DNA from: JALOAT01 sp041685115
GTDB lineage: Bacteria > Pseudomonadota > Gammaproteobacteria > Thiohalomonadales > Thiohalomonadaceae
Reading direction: 5' to 3'
Assembly (NCBI GenBank): GCA_041685115.1
Contig: JAWLGK010000020.1
Span: 1 to 64,000, forward strand
Length of the DNA: 64,000 bases
Shown here one piece after another: positions 25,481 through 34,186 of the stretch. Position numbers and translations under genes: made by a program. The notes beneath the pieces were generated by a model. It was given only the letters and a program-made list of their open reading frames with translations. It did no database searches and was not told the origin of the DNA. The number at the start of each line of letters is the position of its first letter. The first letter of the stretch is position 1.

Positions 25481-26230
25481 TCAGACTTCAAACCGCTGCC
25501 CCGTAATCCCCTTGCTGTCCGGCCCCATGAGATAGAGGTACGGCAGCATGACGTCTGCCGGGCGGGGCAGGGTGCTCGGGTTTTCACCCGGGTAGGACTT
25601 CGCGCGCATGTCGGTATACACCGCGCCCGGGTCGAGGCTGTTCACGCGGATGGCGGTGTTGGCCTCCAGTTCGGCGGCCCAGATCTCCATCATGTTCTCG
25701 TTGGCCGCCTTCGACACGCCATAGGCGCCCCAGTAGGCGCGGCCCTGGCGACCGACGCGGTCGGAGGTGAACACCACGGAGGCGTCGGGCGAATTCTTCA
25801 ACAGGCCCAGCAGCACGCGGGTGATGAGGAAGGGCGCGTTGAGGTTGGTCTGCATGACCTTGGACCACATGTCGAGGCTGTACTGGCCCAGCGGCGTGAG
25901 GGTGCCGAGCGCGGCGGCGTTGTGCAGGATGCCGTCCACGCGCTCGAAGGTTTCCCCGAGCCGCGCGCCCAGGTCTTCGTAATCCTTGGGCGTGGCCTTT
26001 TCCAGATTCATGGGGTAGATGGCCGGCTGTGGACCGCCCTCGGCTTCTATCTCGTCGTAAACCGCCTCCAGCTTGCGCATGCCGCGACCGAGCAGGATCA
26101 CCGTGGCGCCATGCCGGGCGAAGGTCTTGGCCGCCACGGCGCCGATACCGCTGCCGGCGCCGGTGACGAGGATGGTGCGGTCCTTGAGCAGGTCGGAGGC
26201 GGGCGCGTAGCCCTCGGGGATTCGGGTCAT
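25481..26230 (-). CDS. yciK: YciK-type short-chain dehydrogenase/reductase
   Basis: A 249-residue classical SDR oxidoreductase. The cofactor motif TGAGSGIG is near residue 20, HNAAALG marks the NNAG position, and the catalytic Tyr170 and Lys174 are in YGVSK. The segments PLGQYSLDMW and GKGITGQ-like PDSKGITGQRFEV match YciK, whose substrate is unknown. ATG 26230 overlaps the hpnE stop (ATGA), so the two are probably co-translated. In pseudomonads yciK is next to mupP and ubiG, which here lie about 5 kb to the right. Confidence 0.87.
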   Translation of the reverse strand: MTRIPEGYAPASDLLKDRTILVTGAGSGIGAVAAKTFARHGATVILLGRGMRKLEAVYDEIEAEGGPQPAIYPMNLEKATPKDYEDLGARLGETFERVDGILHNAAALGTLTPLGQYSLDMWSKVMQTNLNAPFLITRVLLGLLKNSPDASVVFTSDRVGRQGRAYWGAYGVSKAANENMMEIWAAELEANTAIRVNSLDPGAVYTDMRAKSYPGENPSTLPRPADVMLPYLYLMGPDSKGITGQRFEV

Positions 26231-27552
26231 AGTGTATTGGGCCGTAGTTGGGCGTCGACGAAGCGCGCGCATTGTATCCCAGAGCGCACGGCCCCTTCGA
26301 GGGTGGCGGGATAGCCGGTGTCGGTGTAATCACCCGCCAGCCAGCAGCCCGTAATGGCCGTGGGGGTACCGGGACGCAGGGCATCGATGCCTACGTGACA
26401 GCGGAAGGTCGCGCGTTTCTCGCGCACCACCAGGTGTTCGTCGGGCCGAGGAAAGTCGGGAAAGTGGGCAGCGACCTCGGCGGCGACCTGCGCGGCCAGG
26501 GCCTCGCGCTCCATGTCCAAGTGTGGCCCGGGGCCGCTGATCACGGCGGCAAGCAGGCCCGGCTGGCCGTAGACGCGGCGGTCGAACAACCACTGGGTCA
26601 GGCCGTCGGCCAGACCCATCATCTCGGTGGGGAGACGGACATCGGCGGGATAGCGCAGGTACACCGTGGCGATGGGTTCGTGCGCGAACTGCGCCAGTCT
26701 GCCGGCCAGCGGCCGGGTGAGTCCATGGGGCGATAGCAGGCGGGCGGCCGCGGGCGGCGGCACCGCCAGGATCACCGCTGAGGCGGCCAGACGTTCGTGG
26801 CCAAGGCGTACGCCGGTGACCTGCGCATTGTGAACTTCCAACCCGGTCACCCGGCTGTTCAAACGCACCTGGCCGCCGTTGCGTTCGATGAAGTCGAGGG
26901 CGGGCTCGGGGAAGGCGCGGCCCAGGTCGAGCCGCGGGATCAGCAGGTCCGAATCGCGGCGGCGGCGGGCAAAGCTGTCGCGCAACACACGCAGGAACAC
27001 CCGTGCGGAGGCCTGTTCGGGCAGGGTGTTGAGGGTGGCCAGGCAAAGCGGGTACCAGAGCAGGTGCCTGAGGCGCTCCGGTTGTTCGGCGAGGAGCTCC
27101 GCCACGCTGCAGTCCTTTGCCAGTTCGAAGCGCGACACATAGTGCGTGAGCGCAAAGCCGAGGGCGCGCAGCCGCTCACTCATGCGCAGGCCACGGCCGC
27201 TCGCCAGGGCGAAGGCCAGGTGCAGGGGCGCGGGCAGGGGCGGTGCGGCCAGCACCAGGGCGTCGCGGCTGTTGCGTACTTCCAGGCGCAGCGGCAGGCG
27301 CAGCATGGCTGCCTGTTCGCGCATGCCGACGCGTTCCATCAGGGCCAGGGTCTCGCGATAGGCACCGATGAGCAGGTGCTGGCCGTTATCCACGCCGTCG
27401 TTTCCGAAGGCGAGGCGCCGCGCGCGCCCGCCCAGCTGGCGCGAGGACTCCAGCAGCACCACGCGATGGCCGTAATCGCTCAGTTCGACGGCGGCGGCAA
27501 GTCCCGCCCAGCCGCCGCCCACGACCACGACCGGATCAGTGGCCACGGCCAT
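26227..27552 (-). CDS. hpnE: Hydroxysqualene dehydroxylase HpnE
   Basis: A 441-residue FAD-dependent amine-oxidase-like enzyme. It has the dinucleotide fold VVVVGGGWAGLAAAVEL at the N-terminus, the GGRAR motif, and a C-terminal WLAGDYTDTGYPATLEGA FAD motif. HpnE reduces hydroxysqualene to squalene, the last step of the HpnCDE route from farnesyl diphosphate. ATG 27552 overlaps the end of hpnD by 17 nt (GTG 27546 is an alternative), so the genes are coupled. The open frame beyond 27552 is antisense to nothing meaningful and reads through hpnD. Confidence 0.93.
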   Translation of the reverse strand: MAVATDPVVVVGGGWAGLAAAVELSDYGHRVVLLESSRQLGGRARRLAFGNDGVDNGQHLLIGAYRETLALMERVGMREQAAMLRLPLRLEVRNSRDALVLAAPPLPAPLHLAFALASGRGLRMSERLRALGFALTHYVSRFELAKDCSVAELLAEQPERLRHLLWYPLCLATLNTLPEQASARVFLRVLRDSFARRRRDSDLLIPRLDLGRAFPEPALDFIERNGGQVRLNSRVTGLEVHNAQVTGVRLGHERLAASAVILAVPPPAAARLLSPHGLTRPLAGRLAQFAHEPIATVYLRYPADVRLPTEMMGLADGLTQWLFDRRVYGQPGLLAAVISGPGPHLDMEREALAAQVAAEVAAHFPDFPRPDEHLVVREKRATFRCHVGIDALRPGTPTAITGCWLAGDYTDTGYPATLEGAVRSGIQCARFVDAQLRPNTL

Positions 27553-28393
27553 GACGGGCGGCCTCGCGCCGCGCCGTGCGCCAGGCGATCCAGAGCTTGC
27601 GCCAGGGTGACAGGCGCACGCGGCGGGTGAGCACGGGATAACCCTCGCTCTCGATGCGATCGAGCAAGGTGAGATAGACCGCCGCCATGATGAGACCACT
27701 GCGCTGGGCGAAGCGGTCCTGCTCCGGGAGCTTGGCGAAGGCCTGCGCATAATACTGGCGGGCGCGCCTGGCCTGGAATGCCAGCAATTGGCGTAGCCCA
27801 TCGCTGGGCTCGCCTTTGCGCAGGTCCTCGGCGGTCACGCCGTGGGCGGCCATTTCGTCCTCGGGCAGGTAGATCCGTCCGCGCCGGGCGTCCTCGCCCA
27901 CGTCGCGCAGGATGTTGGTTAGCTGGAAGGCCATGCCCAGGTCATGGGCGTACTTCAGGGTGTGGCGGTCCTGGTAGCCGAAGATCTCCGCCGACAGCAG
28001 GCCGACGGCGCTGGCTACGCGGTAGCAGTACAGCGCCAGGTCCTTGAAGCTGGCGTAGCGGACCGGCTCCAGGTCCATGGCCATGCCGTCGATGATCTCC
28101 TGGAAGTATTCCTTCGCCAGATTGAACTCGCGCACCGCGGGCGCCAGGGCCTGGCCCACCGGGTGTTGCGGTTCGCCCGCGAACACGCGTTCGATCTCCT
28201 CGCGCCACCAGCTCAGTTTGATGCGCGCCACGCCGGGGTCCTGGCACTCGTCCACCACGTCGTCCACCTCGCGGCAGAAGGCATAGAGGGCCGTGATGGC
28301 ACGGCGCTGCTCGGGCGGGAGGAACAGGAAGCTGTAGTAGAAACTGGAACCGCTGTTCGCAGCCTTGTTCTGGCAGTATTGTTCCGGCGTCAT
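27536..28393 (-). CDS. hpnD: Presqualene diphosphate synthase HpnD
   Basis: A 285-residue trans-isoprenyl diphosphate synthase condensing two farnesyl diphosphates to presqualene diphosphate. Aspartate-rich motifs are DDVVD at residues 44-48 and a later DVGED, and YCYRVASAVGLL is typical of HpnD. The start MTPEQYCQNKAA at 28393 matches the family. It is followed by hpnE, while hpnC lies about 2 kb away on the other strand. Products feed hopanoid or related triterpenoid synthesis; no squalene-hopene cyclase is in the window. Confidence 0.93.
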   Translation of the reverse strand: MTPEQYCQNKAANSGSSFYYSFLFLPPEQRRAITALYAFCREVDDVVDECQDPGVARIKLSWWREEIERVFAGEPQHPVGQALAPAVREFNLAKEYFQEIIDGMAMDLEPVRYASFKDLALYCYRVASAVGLLSAEIFGYQDRHTLKYAHDLGMAFQLTNILRDVGEDARRGRIYLPEDEMAAHGVTAEDLRKGEPSDGLRQLLAFQARRARQYYAQAFAKLPEQDRFAQRSGLIMAAVYLTLLDRIESEGYPVLTRRVRLSPWRKLWIAWRTARREAARHGRGH

Positions 28394-28473
28394 CGCGGGC
28401 TTCTTGTGGGGCGAGGGCCGATTATACCCGGATGGGCCGGCGCGGCCGCGCACCGACGCGAGTGAGGAGGGTC

Positions 28474-28662
28474 ATGAACATCGAAATCGGCGGTTTCTTC
28501 GGCTTTATCGTGCTGGTGCTGGACCTCTGGGCCGTGGTGAACATCTTCGGTTCCCGCCGCGGCACCGGCGCCAAGGTGCTATGGCTGCTGCTCATCATCC
28601 TGCTGCCGTTCCTCGGCTGGCTGATCTGGCTGCTCGCGGGGCCACGTTCCGAAAGGCACTGA
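28474..28662 (+). CDS. Small membrane protein with PLDc_N domain
   Basis: A 62-residue protein with two hydrophobic helices and the conserved PLDc_N features: DLWAVVNI between the helices and a PFLGWLIWLLAGPR end. This domain is found at the N-terminus of cardiolipin synthases and as free small membrane proteins of unknown function. ATG 28474 has a strong GAGGAGG ribosome site. It lies 45 bp upstream of rmuC and is divergent from hpnD. Confidence 0.85.
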   Translation: MNIEIGGFFGFIVLVLDLWAVVNIFGSRRGTGAKVLWLLLIILLPFLGWLIWLLAGPRSERH

Positions 28663-28706
28663 GCGGCAATGATAAGATGGGCGGCACTTTCCCGAGGTCG
28701 CTGCCC

Positions 28707-29972
28707 ATGTCGCAATCCCTGTCCCTGCTTGTCCTTGCCGTCGCTTTCGCTGCCCTGACGGGCGGCGTGGCCGTGTTCGCGCTGTTGCATCGCAAGACGC
28801 TGCGGCTGCGCGAGGACAACATCCAATTACAGGCCGCCCTGGAGGCGGAGCGCCGCGCCGGCGCGGAGCGCGCTGGCGCCTTCGAGCAGGCGCGCCGGCA
28901 GCTGGCCGACAGCTTCGCCAATCTCGCCAGCGAGGCCCTGAAGCACAACACCGGCGAATTCCTCAAGCTCGCCCAGGAAAACCTCAAGCAGTTCCACGTG
29001 CACGCCCAAGGCGAGCTGGCCCAGCGCGAGAAGGCGGTGGAAAACCTGGTCAAGCCCATCGTGCAGGCGCTGGAGAAGACCGAGCAGCAGATCCGCACCG
29101 TGGAAAAGGAACGTCAGGCCCACTACGGCGTACTCACCCAGCAGATCCATGGCTTGGCCGAATCCCACCGCCTGTTGCAGGGCGAGACGCGCAACCTGGT
29201 GCAGGCCCTGCGCCGCCCCGAGGTGCGCGGCCAGTGGGGCGAGATGACCTTGAAGCGCCTGGCGGAACTGGCCGGCATGGTGGAGCACTGCGATTTCACC
29301 GAGCAGGTGCAGGTGCGCACCGAAGACGGCGCGCTGCGCCCGGACATGGTGGTGCGCCTGCCGGACGGCCGCGACATCGTGGTGGATGCCAAGGCGCCGC
29401 TGGATGCCTACCTGGCCGCGGTGGAGGCCGCCGACGACGAGTCACGTCAGCGCGAACTGGTGCGCCACGGGCGCCAGGTGCGCGAGCGCGTGCGCCAGCT
29501 GGCGGCGAAATCCTACTGGAGCCAGTTCGAGCGCAGCCCGGATTTCGTGGTGTTGTTCATCCCGGGGGACCAGTTCCTGAGCGCGGCCCTGGACGTGGAT
29601 CGGACCCTGCTGGAGGATGCCCTGGGGCAGAAGGTGGTGCTGGCCACGCCCACCAGCCTGGTGGCGTTGTTGCGTGCCGTGGCCTACGGCTGGCGCCAAC
29701 AGGCACTGGCGGAAAATGCCGAGCGTATCCGCGAGGTGGGCGAGGAGTTGTATGCCCGACTGGCCACCTTCGGCGATTATCTCGGCAAGCTCGGCAAGAG
29801 CCTGGAGTCCAGCGTCAGCCACTACAACCGCGCGGTCGGTTCCTTCGACGCCCGCGTGCTGCCCGGTGCGCGCAAATTCACGGAAATGGGCGTCTCCGCC
29901 AAGAAGGAACTGGAGACGCCGGACCAGGTGGAAACCGGCATCCGCCAGGTGGCCGCCGGCGGCGATGCTTAG
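28707..29972 (+). CDS. rmuC: DNA recombination protein RmuC
   Basis: A 421-residue RmuC protein, implicated in limiting DNA rearrangement at inverted repeats. One N-terminal transmembrane segment precedes a long coiled coil (about 30-150). The RmuC nuclease-like domain has GQWGEMTLKRLAELAGM, VRLPDGRDIVVDAKAPLDAY and VLFIPGDQFLSAAL. The start MSQSLSLL at 28707 was chosen by the membrane segment. The role is notable because this genome segment is packed with inverted repeats. Confidence 0.93.
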   Translation: MSQSLSLLVLAVAFAALTGGVAVFALLHRKTLRLREDNIQLQAALEAERRAGAERAGAFEQARRQLADSFANLASEALKHNTGEFLKLAQENLKQFHVHAQGELAQREKAVENLVKPIVQALEKTEQQIRTVEKERQAHYGVLTQQIHGLAESHRLLQGETRNLVQALRRPEVRGQWGEMTLKRLAELAGMVEHCDFTEQVQVRTEDGALRPDMVVRLPDGRDIVVDAKAPLDAYLAAVEAADDESRQRELVRHGRQVRERVRQLAAKSYWSQFERSPDFVVLFIPGDQFLSAALDVDRTLLEDALGQKVVLATPTSLVALLRAVAYGWRQQALAENAERIREVGEELYARLATFGDYLGKLGKSLESSVSHYNRAVGSFDARVLPGARKFTEMGVSAKKELETPDQVETGIRQVAAGGDA

Positions 29973-30132
29973 CCCACAAGAATTCAACGCAAAGACGCAG
30001 AGGGCGCAGAGAACGCAAAGGTCCGGAAGGTTCATGCGGAAACCGACGTACCGACCAGATGTCTCTATTCCTTTGCGGTCTTGGCGCCTTTGCGTCTTTG
30101 CGTTGGCTGTTCTCTTGCGCTGCCGGATGGAC
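29973..30132. repeat. Inverted-repeat element of the gcaaagacgcag type
   Basis: Left arm 29985-30020 (caacgcaaagacgcagaggg, then cgcagagaacgcaaag) pairs imperfectly with right arm 30072-30106 (ctttgcggtcttggcgcc, then tttgcgtctttgcgttg). This is a widespread style of bacterial intergenic repeat. It lies between the convergent ends of rmuC and a small leftward gene and may serve as a bidirectional terminator. Confidence 0.75.
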
Positions 30133-30291
30133 TTACTTGAGGTTTTTCAGGATGCCGTCGGCCGCGTCACGCGCCTTCTCGGTGATGGTCTTCTCGGCGA
30201 AGGGGTTGCTGAGCAGGGGCTTGTCGCGCGCGAGGTTGGCACCCAGCCACATGCCGGCCACCAGTACGGCGATGATGATCAGCAGTCTCAT
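30133..30291 (-). CDS. Small single-span membrane protein, 52 residues
   Basis: An open frame from ATG 30291 to TAA encodes 52 residues starting MRLLIIIAVLVAGMWLG. One N-terminal hydrophobic helix is followed by a charged tail containing FAEKTITEKARDAADGI. A GGGAGAG ribosome site lies just upstream. It is divergent from hpnC, with the starts about 20 bp apart. No family is recognised. The amphipathic, signal-anchor-like layout and good ribosome site support a real gene; the function is unknown. Confidence 0.65.
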   Translation of the reverse strand: MRLLIIIAVLVAGMWLGANLARDKPLLSNPFAEKTITEKARDAADGILKNLK

Positions 30292-30311
30292 GTTCTCTCC
30301 CGGTCGATTGA

Positions 30312-31214
30312 ATGGGCAGGCAAGCTAACATAACGAACCTGTCCGCGCACGACGTGGACGCGGCCTACGCCTGGTGCGAAGGCCTGGCGCGGCGCCACTA
30401 TGAGAACTTTCCCGTGGCCTCGCGCCTGCTGCCGGCGCGCCTGCGCCGTCCCATTGCGGCGGTCTATGCCTTCGCGCGCCTGGCCGACGACATGGCCGAC
30501 GAAGGCGGCCTGCCCGAGGCGGCGCGCCTCGCGGCGCTGGACGACTGGGCGCGGCAGCTGGATGCCGCGCTCGCGGGCCGCGCCGGTCACCCGGTGTTCG
30601 TGGCCCTGGCGGATCTGGTCGCCCGTTACCGGGTGCCGTCGGTGCTGTTCCACGACCTGCTCTCGGCGTTTCGCCAGGACGTGACCACCCGTCGCTACGC
30701 CTGTTTCGAGGATGTACTCGATTACTGCCGCCGCTCGGCGGATCCGGTGGGGCGCATCCTGCTGCACCTGGCGGGCGAGGCCACGCCGGAAAACCTGCGC
30801 CTGTCCGACCGGGTGTGCAGCGCCCTGCAACTCATCAACTTCTGGCAGGACCTCGCCCAGGACATGGACGAGAACGACCGCATCTATCTGCCCGAGGACG
30901 CCATAGCGGCCCACGGCGTGACCGTACAGCAGCTGCGTGAACGGTGTTCCGACGCGGCCATGCGCGCCCTGATGGCGAGCGAGTACGCCCGCGCCCGCGC
31001 CATGATGGAGGAGGGGGCGGCGCTGGGTGCGCGCCTGCGCGGTCGCTTCGGGCTGGAGATCCGGCTCATCGTGCAGGGGGGGCTGCGCGTGCTCGACCGC
31101 CTGGAGGCGCAGCAAGACGTGTTTTCCCGTCCGCGTCTGCGCCGGCGCGATGCCTTCGTAATCCTCTGGCGGGCGCTGCGCCGGACGCCTTTGCAACCCG
31201 CGCCTTCGCCGTAG
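30312..31214 (+). CDS. hpnC: Hydroxysqualene synthase HpnC
   Basis: A 300-residue isoprenoid synthase converting presqualene diphosphate to hydroxysqualene. Aspartate-rich motifs are DDMAD at residues 59-63 and DMDEND further on. ENFPVASRLLP and LQLINFWQDL are typical of HpnC rather than HpnD. ATG 30312 is close to the divergent 52-residue gene. Together with hpnD and hpnE the three-step squalene pathway is complete, though split over two strands. Confidence 0.92.
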   Translation: MGRQANITNLSAHDVDAAYAWCEGLARRHYENFPVASRLLPARLRRPIAAVYAFARLADDMADEGGLPEAARLAALDDWARQLDAALAGRAGHPVFVALADLVARYRVPSVLFHDLLSAFRQDVTTRRYACFEDVLDYCRRSADPVGRILLHLAGEATPENLRLSDRVCSALQLINFWQDLAQDMDENDRIYLPEDAIAAHGVTVQQLRERCSDAAMRALMASEYARARAMMEEGAALGARLRGRFGLEIRLIVQGGLRVLDRLEAQQDVFSRPRLRRRDAFVILWRALRRTPLQPAPSP

Positions 31215-31229
31215 CCCGGCGGCGGCCGC

Positions 31230-31904
31230 TCACACGGCGCGCCGAAAGCGCGCTTCAATCCAGGGCAACACCTCGTCCGGGTGGTCGATGAGCCCGTCGG
31301 CGCCCCAGTCGTGCGGACGGTCCTCCGCCGCCAGATAACCGAACATGGCCACCAGGGTGGTCATGCCCGCGTTTCGGCCGGCCAGCACATCGCGTTCCGC
31401 GTCGCCCAGGTAGACGCACTGCGCCGGTTGCGAACCGGCCTGCGTGCAGGCCAGCAGCATGGGCGCGGGATCGGGCTTGTTCACCGGCAGGGTGTCGCCG
31501 CTGATCACGCTCACCGCGCGCGCCAGCAGGCCGAGCTGGGCAAGCAGCGGTTCGGTCAGTGCCGCCGGCTTGTTGGTGACCACGCCCCAGCGCATGCCGC
31601 GCAGGTCGATGGTCTCCAGCAGTTCCGCCATGCCCGGAAAGAGCCGGGTGCCGCGGGTGAGATGGGCGCGATAGATGTCGATGAGGCGCTGGCGCAGCGA
31701 CGGCAGGCGCGGGTCGGCGGGCGCAAAACCGAAGCCGAGGCGCAGCAGGGCCAGGGCGCCGTGAGACACCACGGGCCGAATCTGCTCGTAGGGCAGGGGC
31801 TCGCGACCGTGCTCGACCAACACCTCGTTGAGCGCATAGGCGAGATCGGGCGCGGTGTCGGCGAGGGTGCCGTCGAGGTCGAAAAGGATGGTGCGGATGG
31901 GCAT
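31230..31904 (-). CDS. mupP: HAD phosphatase, MupP/Gph type
   Basis: A 224-residue HAD-family phosphatase with nucleophile motif FDLDGT (D9, D11), WGVVTNKP as motif II, and a C-terminal YLGDAERDVLAGRNAGM motif. It could be phosphoglycolate phosphatase. However, the tail WGADGLIDHP and the neighbours (ubiG and mtaD on the same strand, mtnA and gyrA nearby, yciK a few kb away) resemble Pseudomonas mupP. MupP dephosphorylates N-acetylmuramic acid 6-phosphate in cell-wall recycling. ATG 31904 begins MPIRTILFDLDG. Confidence 0.85.
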   Translation of the reverse strand: MPIRTILFDLDGTLADTAPDLAYALNEVLVEHGREPLPYEQIRPVVSHGALALLRLGFGFAPADPRLPSLRQRLIDIYRAHLTRGTRLFPGMAELLETIDLRGMRWGVVTNKPAALTEPLLAQLGLLARAVSVISGDTLPVNKPDPAPMLLACTQAGSQPAQCVYLGDAERDVLAGRNAGMTTLVAMFGYLAAEDRPHDWGADGLIDHPDEVLPWIEARFRRAV

Positions 31905-31995
31905 CGGTTTTGAAAGGTCCCGGACGCCGGCTTTCGCCGGGGTGACGATGCGCGTGAACGCCGGGCCCGCAGGTCGCGGGCAGGTCAACCGGGGT

Positions 31996-32694
31996 TCACT
32001 CCCGCACGGCGTACGCCAGGTAGTTCACTTCCAGGTCCCGCCCCAGGCTGTACTGGCGTGAGAACGGGTTGTAGCTCATGCCCGTCAGGTCATTGAGAAC
32101 GAGGCCCGCGTGGCGCGACCAGCTCTCCAGTTCCGAGGGGCGGATGAACTTGGCGTAGTTGTGGGTGCCCTTGGGCAGCATGCGCAAGACGTATTCCGCA
32201 CCGACAATGGCGAACAGGTACGACTTGGGGGTGCGATTGATGGTGGAGAAAAACACCTTGCCGCCCGGCTTCACCAGCTTGGCGCAGGCGCTCACGACCG
32301 AGGCCGGATCGGGCACGTGTTCCAGCATCTCCAGGCAGGTGACCACGTCGAAACTGGCGGGACGCTCCTCGGCCAGCTGTTCCACACTCACGTTGCGGTA
32401 ATCCACCTTCAGGCCGGACTCATACAGGTGCAGCCTGGCCACTTCCAGGGAGGCCTCGGCCATGTCGATGCCCATCACCTCGGCGCCGCGCGCCGCCATG
32501 CCCTCCGAGAGAATGCCGCCGCCGCAACCCACATCGAGCACCTGCTTGCCGGCCAGGCCGGCGCGCTGGTCCACGTAGTCCACGCGCAGCGGATTGATGT
32601 CGTGCAGGGGCTTGAACTCGCTGTTGCGGTCCCACCAGCGCGAGGCAAGGGCGGCGAATTTGTTGATCTCGACCGGATCGACGTTGGCGGTCAT
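31996..32694 (-). CDS. ubiG: 3-demethylubiquinone 3-O-methyltransferase UbiG
   Basis: A 232-residue SAM-dependent methyltransferase performing both O-methylations of ubiquinone synthesis. The SAM-binding motif is LDVGCGGGILSE. MGIDMAEASL follows, and CLEMLEHVPDP and NRTPKSYLFAIVGAEY are strong UbiG signatures. The start MTANVDPVEINKFAALAS at 32694 overlaps the mtaD stop (ATGA). It lies between mtaD and the mupP-like gene on the same strand. Confidence 0.95.
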   Translation of the reverse strand: MTANVDPVEINKFAALASRWWDRNSEFKPLHDINPLRVDYVDQRAGLAGKQVLDVGCGGGILSEGMAARGAEVMGIDMAEASLEVARLHLYESGLKVDYRNVSVEQLAEERPASFDVVTCLEMLEHVPDPASVVSACAKLVKPGGKVFFSTINRTPKSYLFAIVGAEYVLRMLPKGTHNYAKFIRPSELESWSRHAGLVLNDLTGMSYNPFSRQYSLGRDLEVNYLAYAVRE

Positions 32695-34031
32695 GGTTTT
32701 TCCTCCGGGGAAACGTCGGACTGCTGGATTCGGGCGCGCCACTGGCGGGCGCGGGCCAGGATGGCCTCTTCGTCGAGGGTGGTGAGCTGGCGCTCCTTGA
32801 GCAGGTGGCGGCCCGCCACCCACACATCGCTGACGCGTTCGCGCCCGGTGGAATACACCAGCTGGGTGATTACGTTATAGACGGGCTCGGTCTCCAGCCC
32901 GCGCAGGTTCACGGCGGTGACGTCCGCCGCCTTGCCCGGCACCAGCGAGCCGGTGACGGCATCGAGCCCCAGCGCCCGGGCGCCGTTGAGGGTGGCCATG
33001 CGCAGCGCCGTCTCCGCAGAGACCGCGCTCGCATCGCCCGCCACCGCCTTGCCGAGCAGGGCGGCCGTGCGCATCTCGCCGAGCATGTCCAGGTCGTTGT
33101 TGCTGGCCGCGCCGTCGGTGCCGAGGGCCACGTTCACGCCCGCGCCGAGCAGGCGCTGCACCGGGCAGAAACCGCTCGCCAGCTTCAGGTTCGATTCGGG
33201 GCAGTGCACCACGTGCGCCCCGGCGGCCGCATGTCCTTCGATCTCGGCATCGGTGAGCTGGGTCATGTGCACCGCCATGAGCCGCGGCGTGACCAGACCC
33301 AGTTCCTTCAGGCGCGCCAGCGGGCGGCGGCCGCTCTGGGCCAGGGCAGTTTCCACCTCGAAGGCCGTCTCGTGCACGTGCATGTGCACCGGCAGGTCCA
33401 GTTCCTCGGCGTACATGGCGATGCGCTCCAGGGGCGCGTCGGACACGGTGTACGGGGCATGGGGTGCAAAGGCGGTGCTGACCAGCGGATGGCCGCGCAG
33501 CTCGTCGTGCAGTTCCATGCCCTTGTGCAGGTAGTCGTCGGGGCCGCTGCCCCAGGCCGAGGGGAAGTCGAACACGATGAGCCCGACCGTGGCGCGCAGG
33601 CCCGCCTGGGCCGCGGTGCGCGCCACTTCGTCCGGAAAGAAATACATGTCCTGGAAGCAGGTGGTGCCGCCGCGCAGCATCTCGGCCATGGCCAGCTGGG
33701 TGCCATCGCGCACGAACTCGCGGCCGACGTGGCGGCCCTCGGCCGGCCAGATGTGTTCTTGCAGCCACTGCATGAGCGGCACATCGCCGCCCAGCCCGCG
33801 CAGCAGCGTCATGGCGGCGTGGGTGTGGGCGTTGACGAAGCCCGGCAGCAGGGCATGGCCGGACAGGTCCACGTTCACCGCGGCCTCGAAGCGGGTCTTG
33901 GCCTCCGCCGTGGGCAGCAGCGCGGTGATGCGGCCGTCCTCGATGGCGAGGCTGTGGTGTTCAAGTACGACCCCGGCCGGCTCGACAGGGACGATCCAGC
34001 GGGCATGGAGGAGCGAGTCGACTTTTTTCAT
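32691..34031 (-). CDS. mtaD: 5-methylthioadenosine/S-adenosylhomocysteine deaminase (TRZ/ATZ family)
   Basis: A 446-residue amidohydrolase. Metal ligands are visible in FVNAHTHAAM, HMHVHET, and the later GTDGAASNNDLDM. Relatives deaminate methylthioadenosine or S-adenosylhomocysteine to the inosine forms. The methylthioribose-1-phosphate isomerase gene mtnA lies about 1.5 kb away, so a role in methionine salvage is plausible. SAH is also the by-product of UbiG, the next gene. ATG 34031 begins MKKVDSLLHARW. Confidence 0.88.
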   Translation of the reverse strand: MKKVDSLLHARWIVPVEPAGVVLEHHSLAIEDGRITALLPTAEAKTRFEAAVNVDLSGHALLPGFVNAHTHAAMTLLRGLGGDVPLMQWLQEHIWPAEGRHVGREFVRDGTQLAMAEMLRGGTTCFQDMYFFPDEVARTAAQAGLRATVGLIVFDFPSAWGSGPDDYLHKGMELHDELRGHPLVSTAFAPHAPYTVSDAPLERIAMYAEELDLPVHMHVHETAFEVETALAQSGRRPLARLKELGLVTPRLMAVHMTQLTDAEIEGHAAAGAHVVHCPESNLKLASGFCPVQRLLGAGVNVALGTDGAASNNDLDMLGEMRTAALLGKAVAGDASAVSAETALRMATLNGARALGLDAVTGSLVPGKAADVTAVNLRGLETEPVYNVITQLVYSTGRERVSDVWVAGRHLLKERQLTTLDEEAILARARQWRARIQQSDVSPEEKP

Positions 34032-34186
34032 GGGCGCCGAGAATACACCAAGCGGCCTATCCTTGCCTCAGGGGGCATGTTAGCTTCGGGGCTGCGCGCC
34101 AGAAGGGCGTGCACGGGGTGTTCGCGAGGGATTGGATTCAGGGCCCGCGGATGCCGCCGATGCTGAACATTGACCTAGGAGAACGC

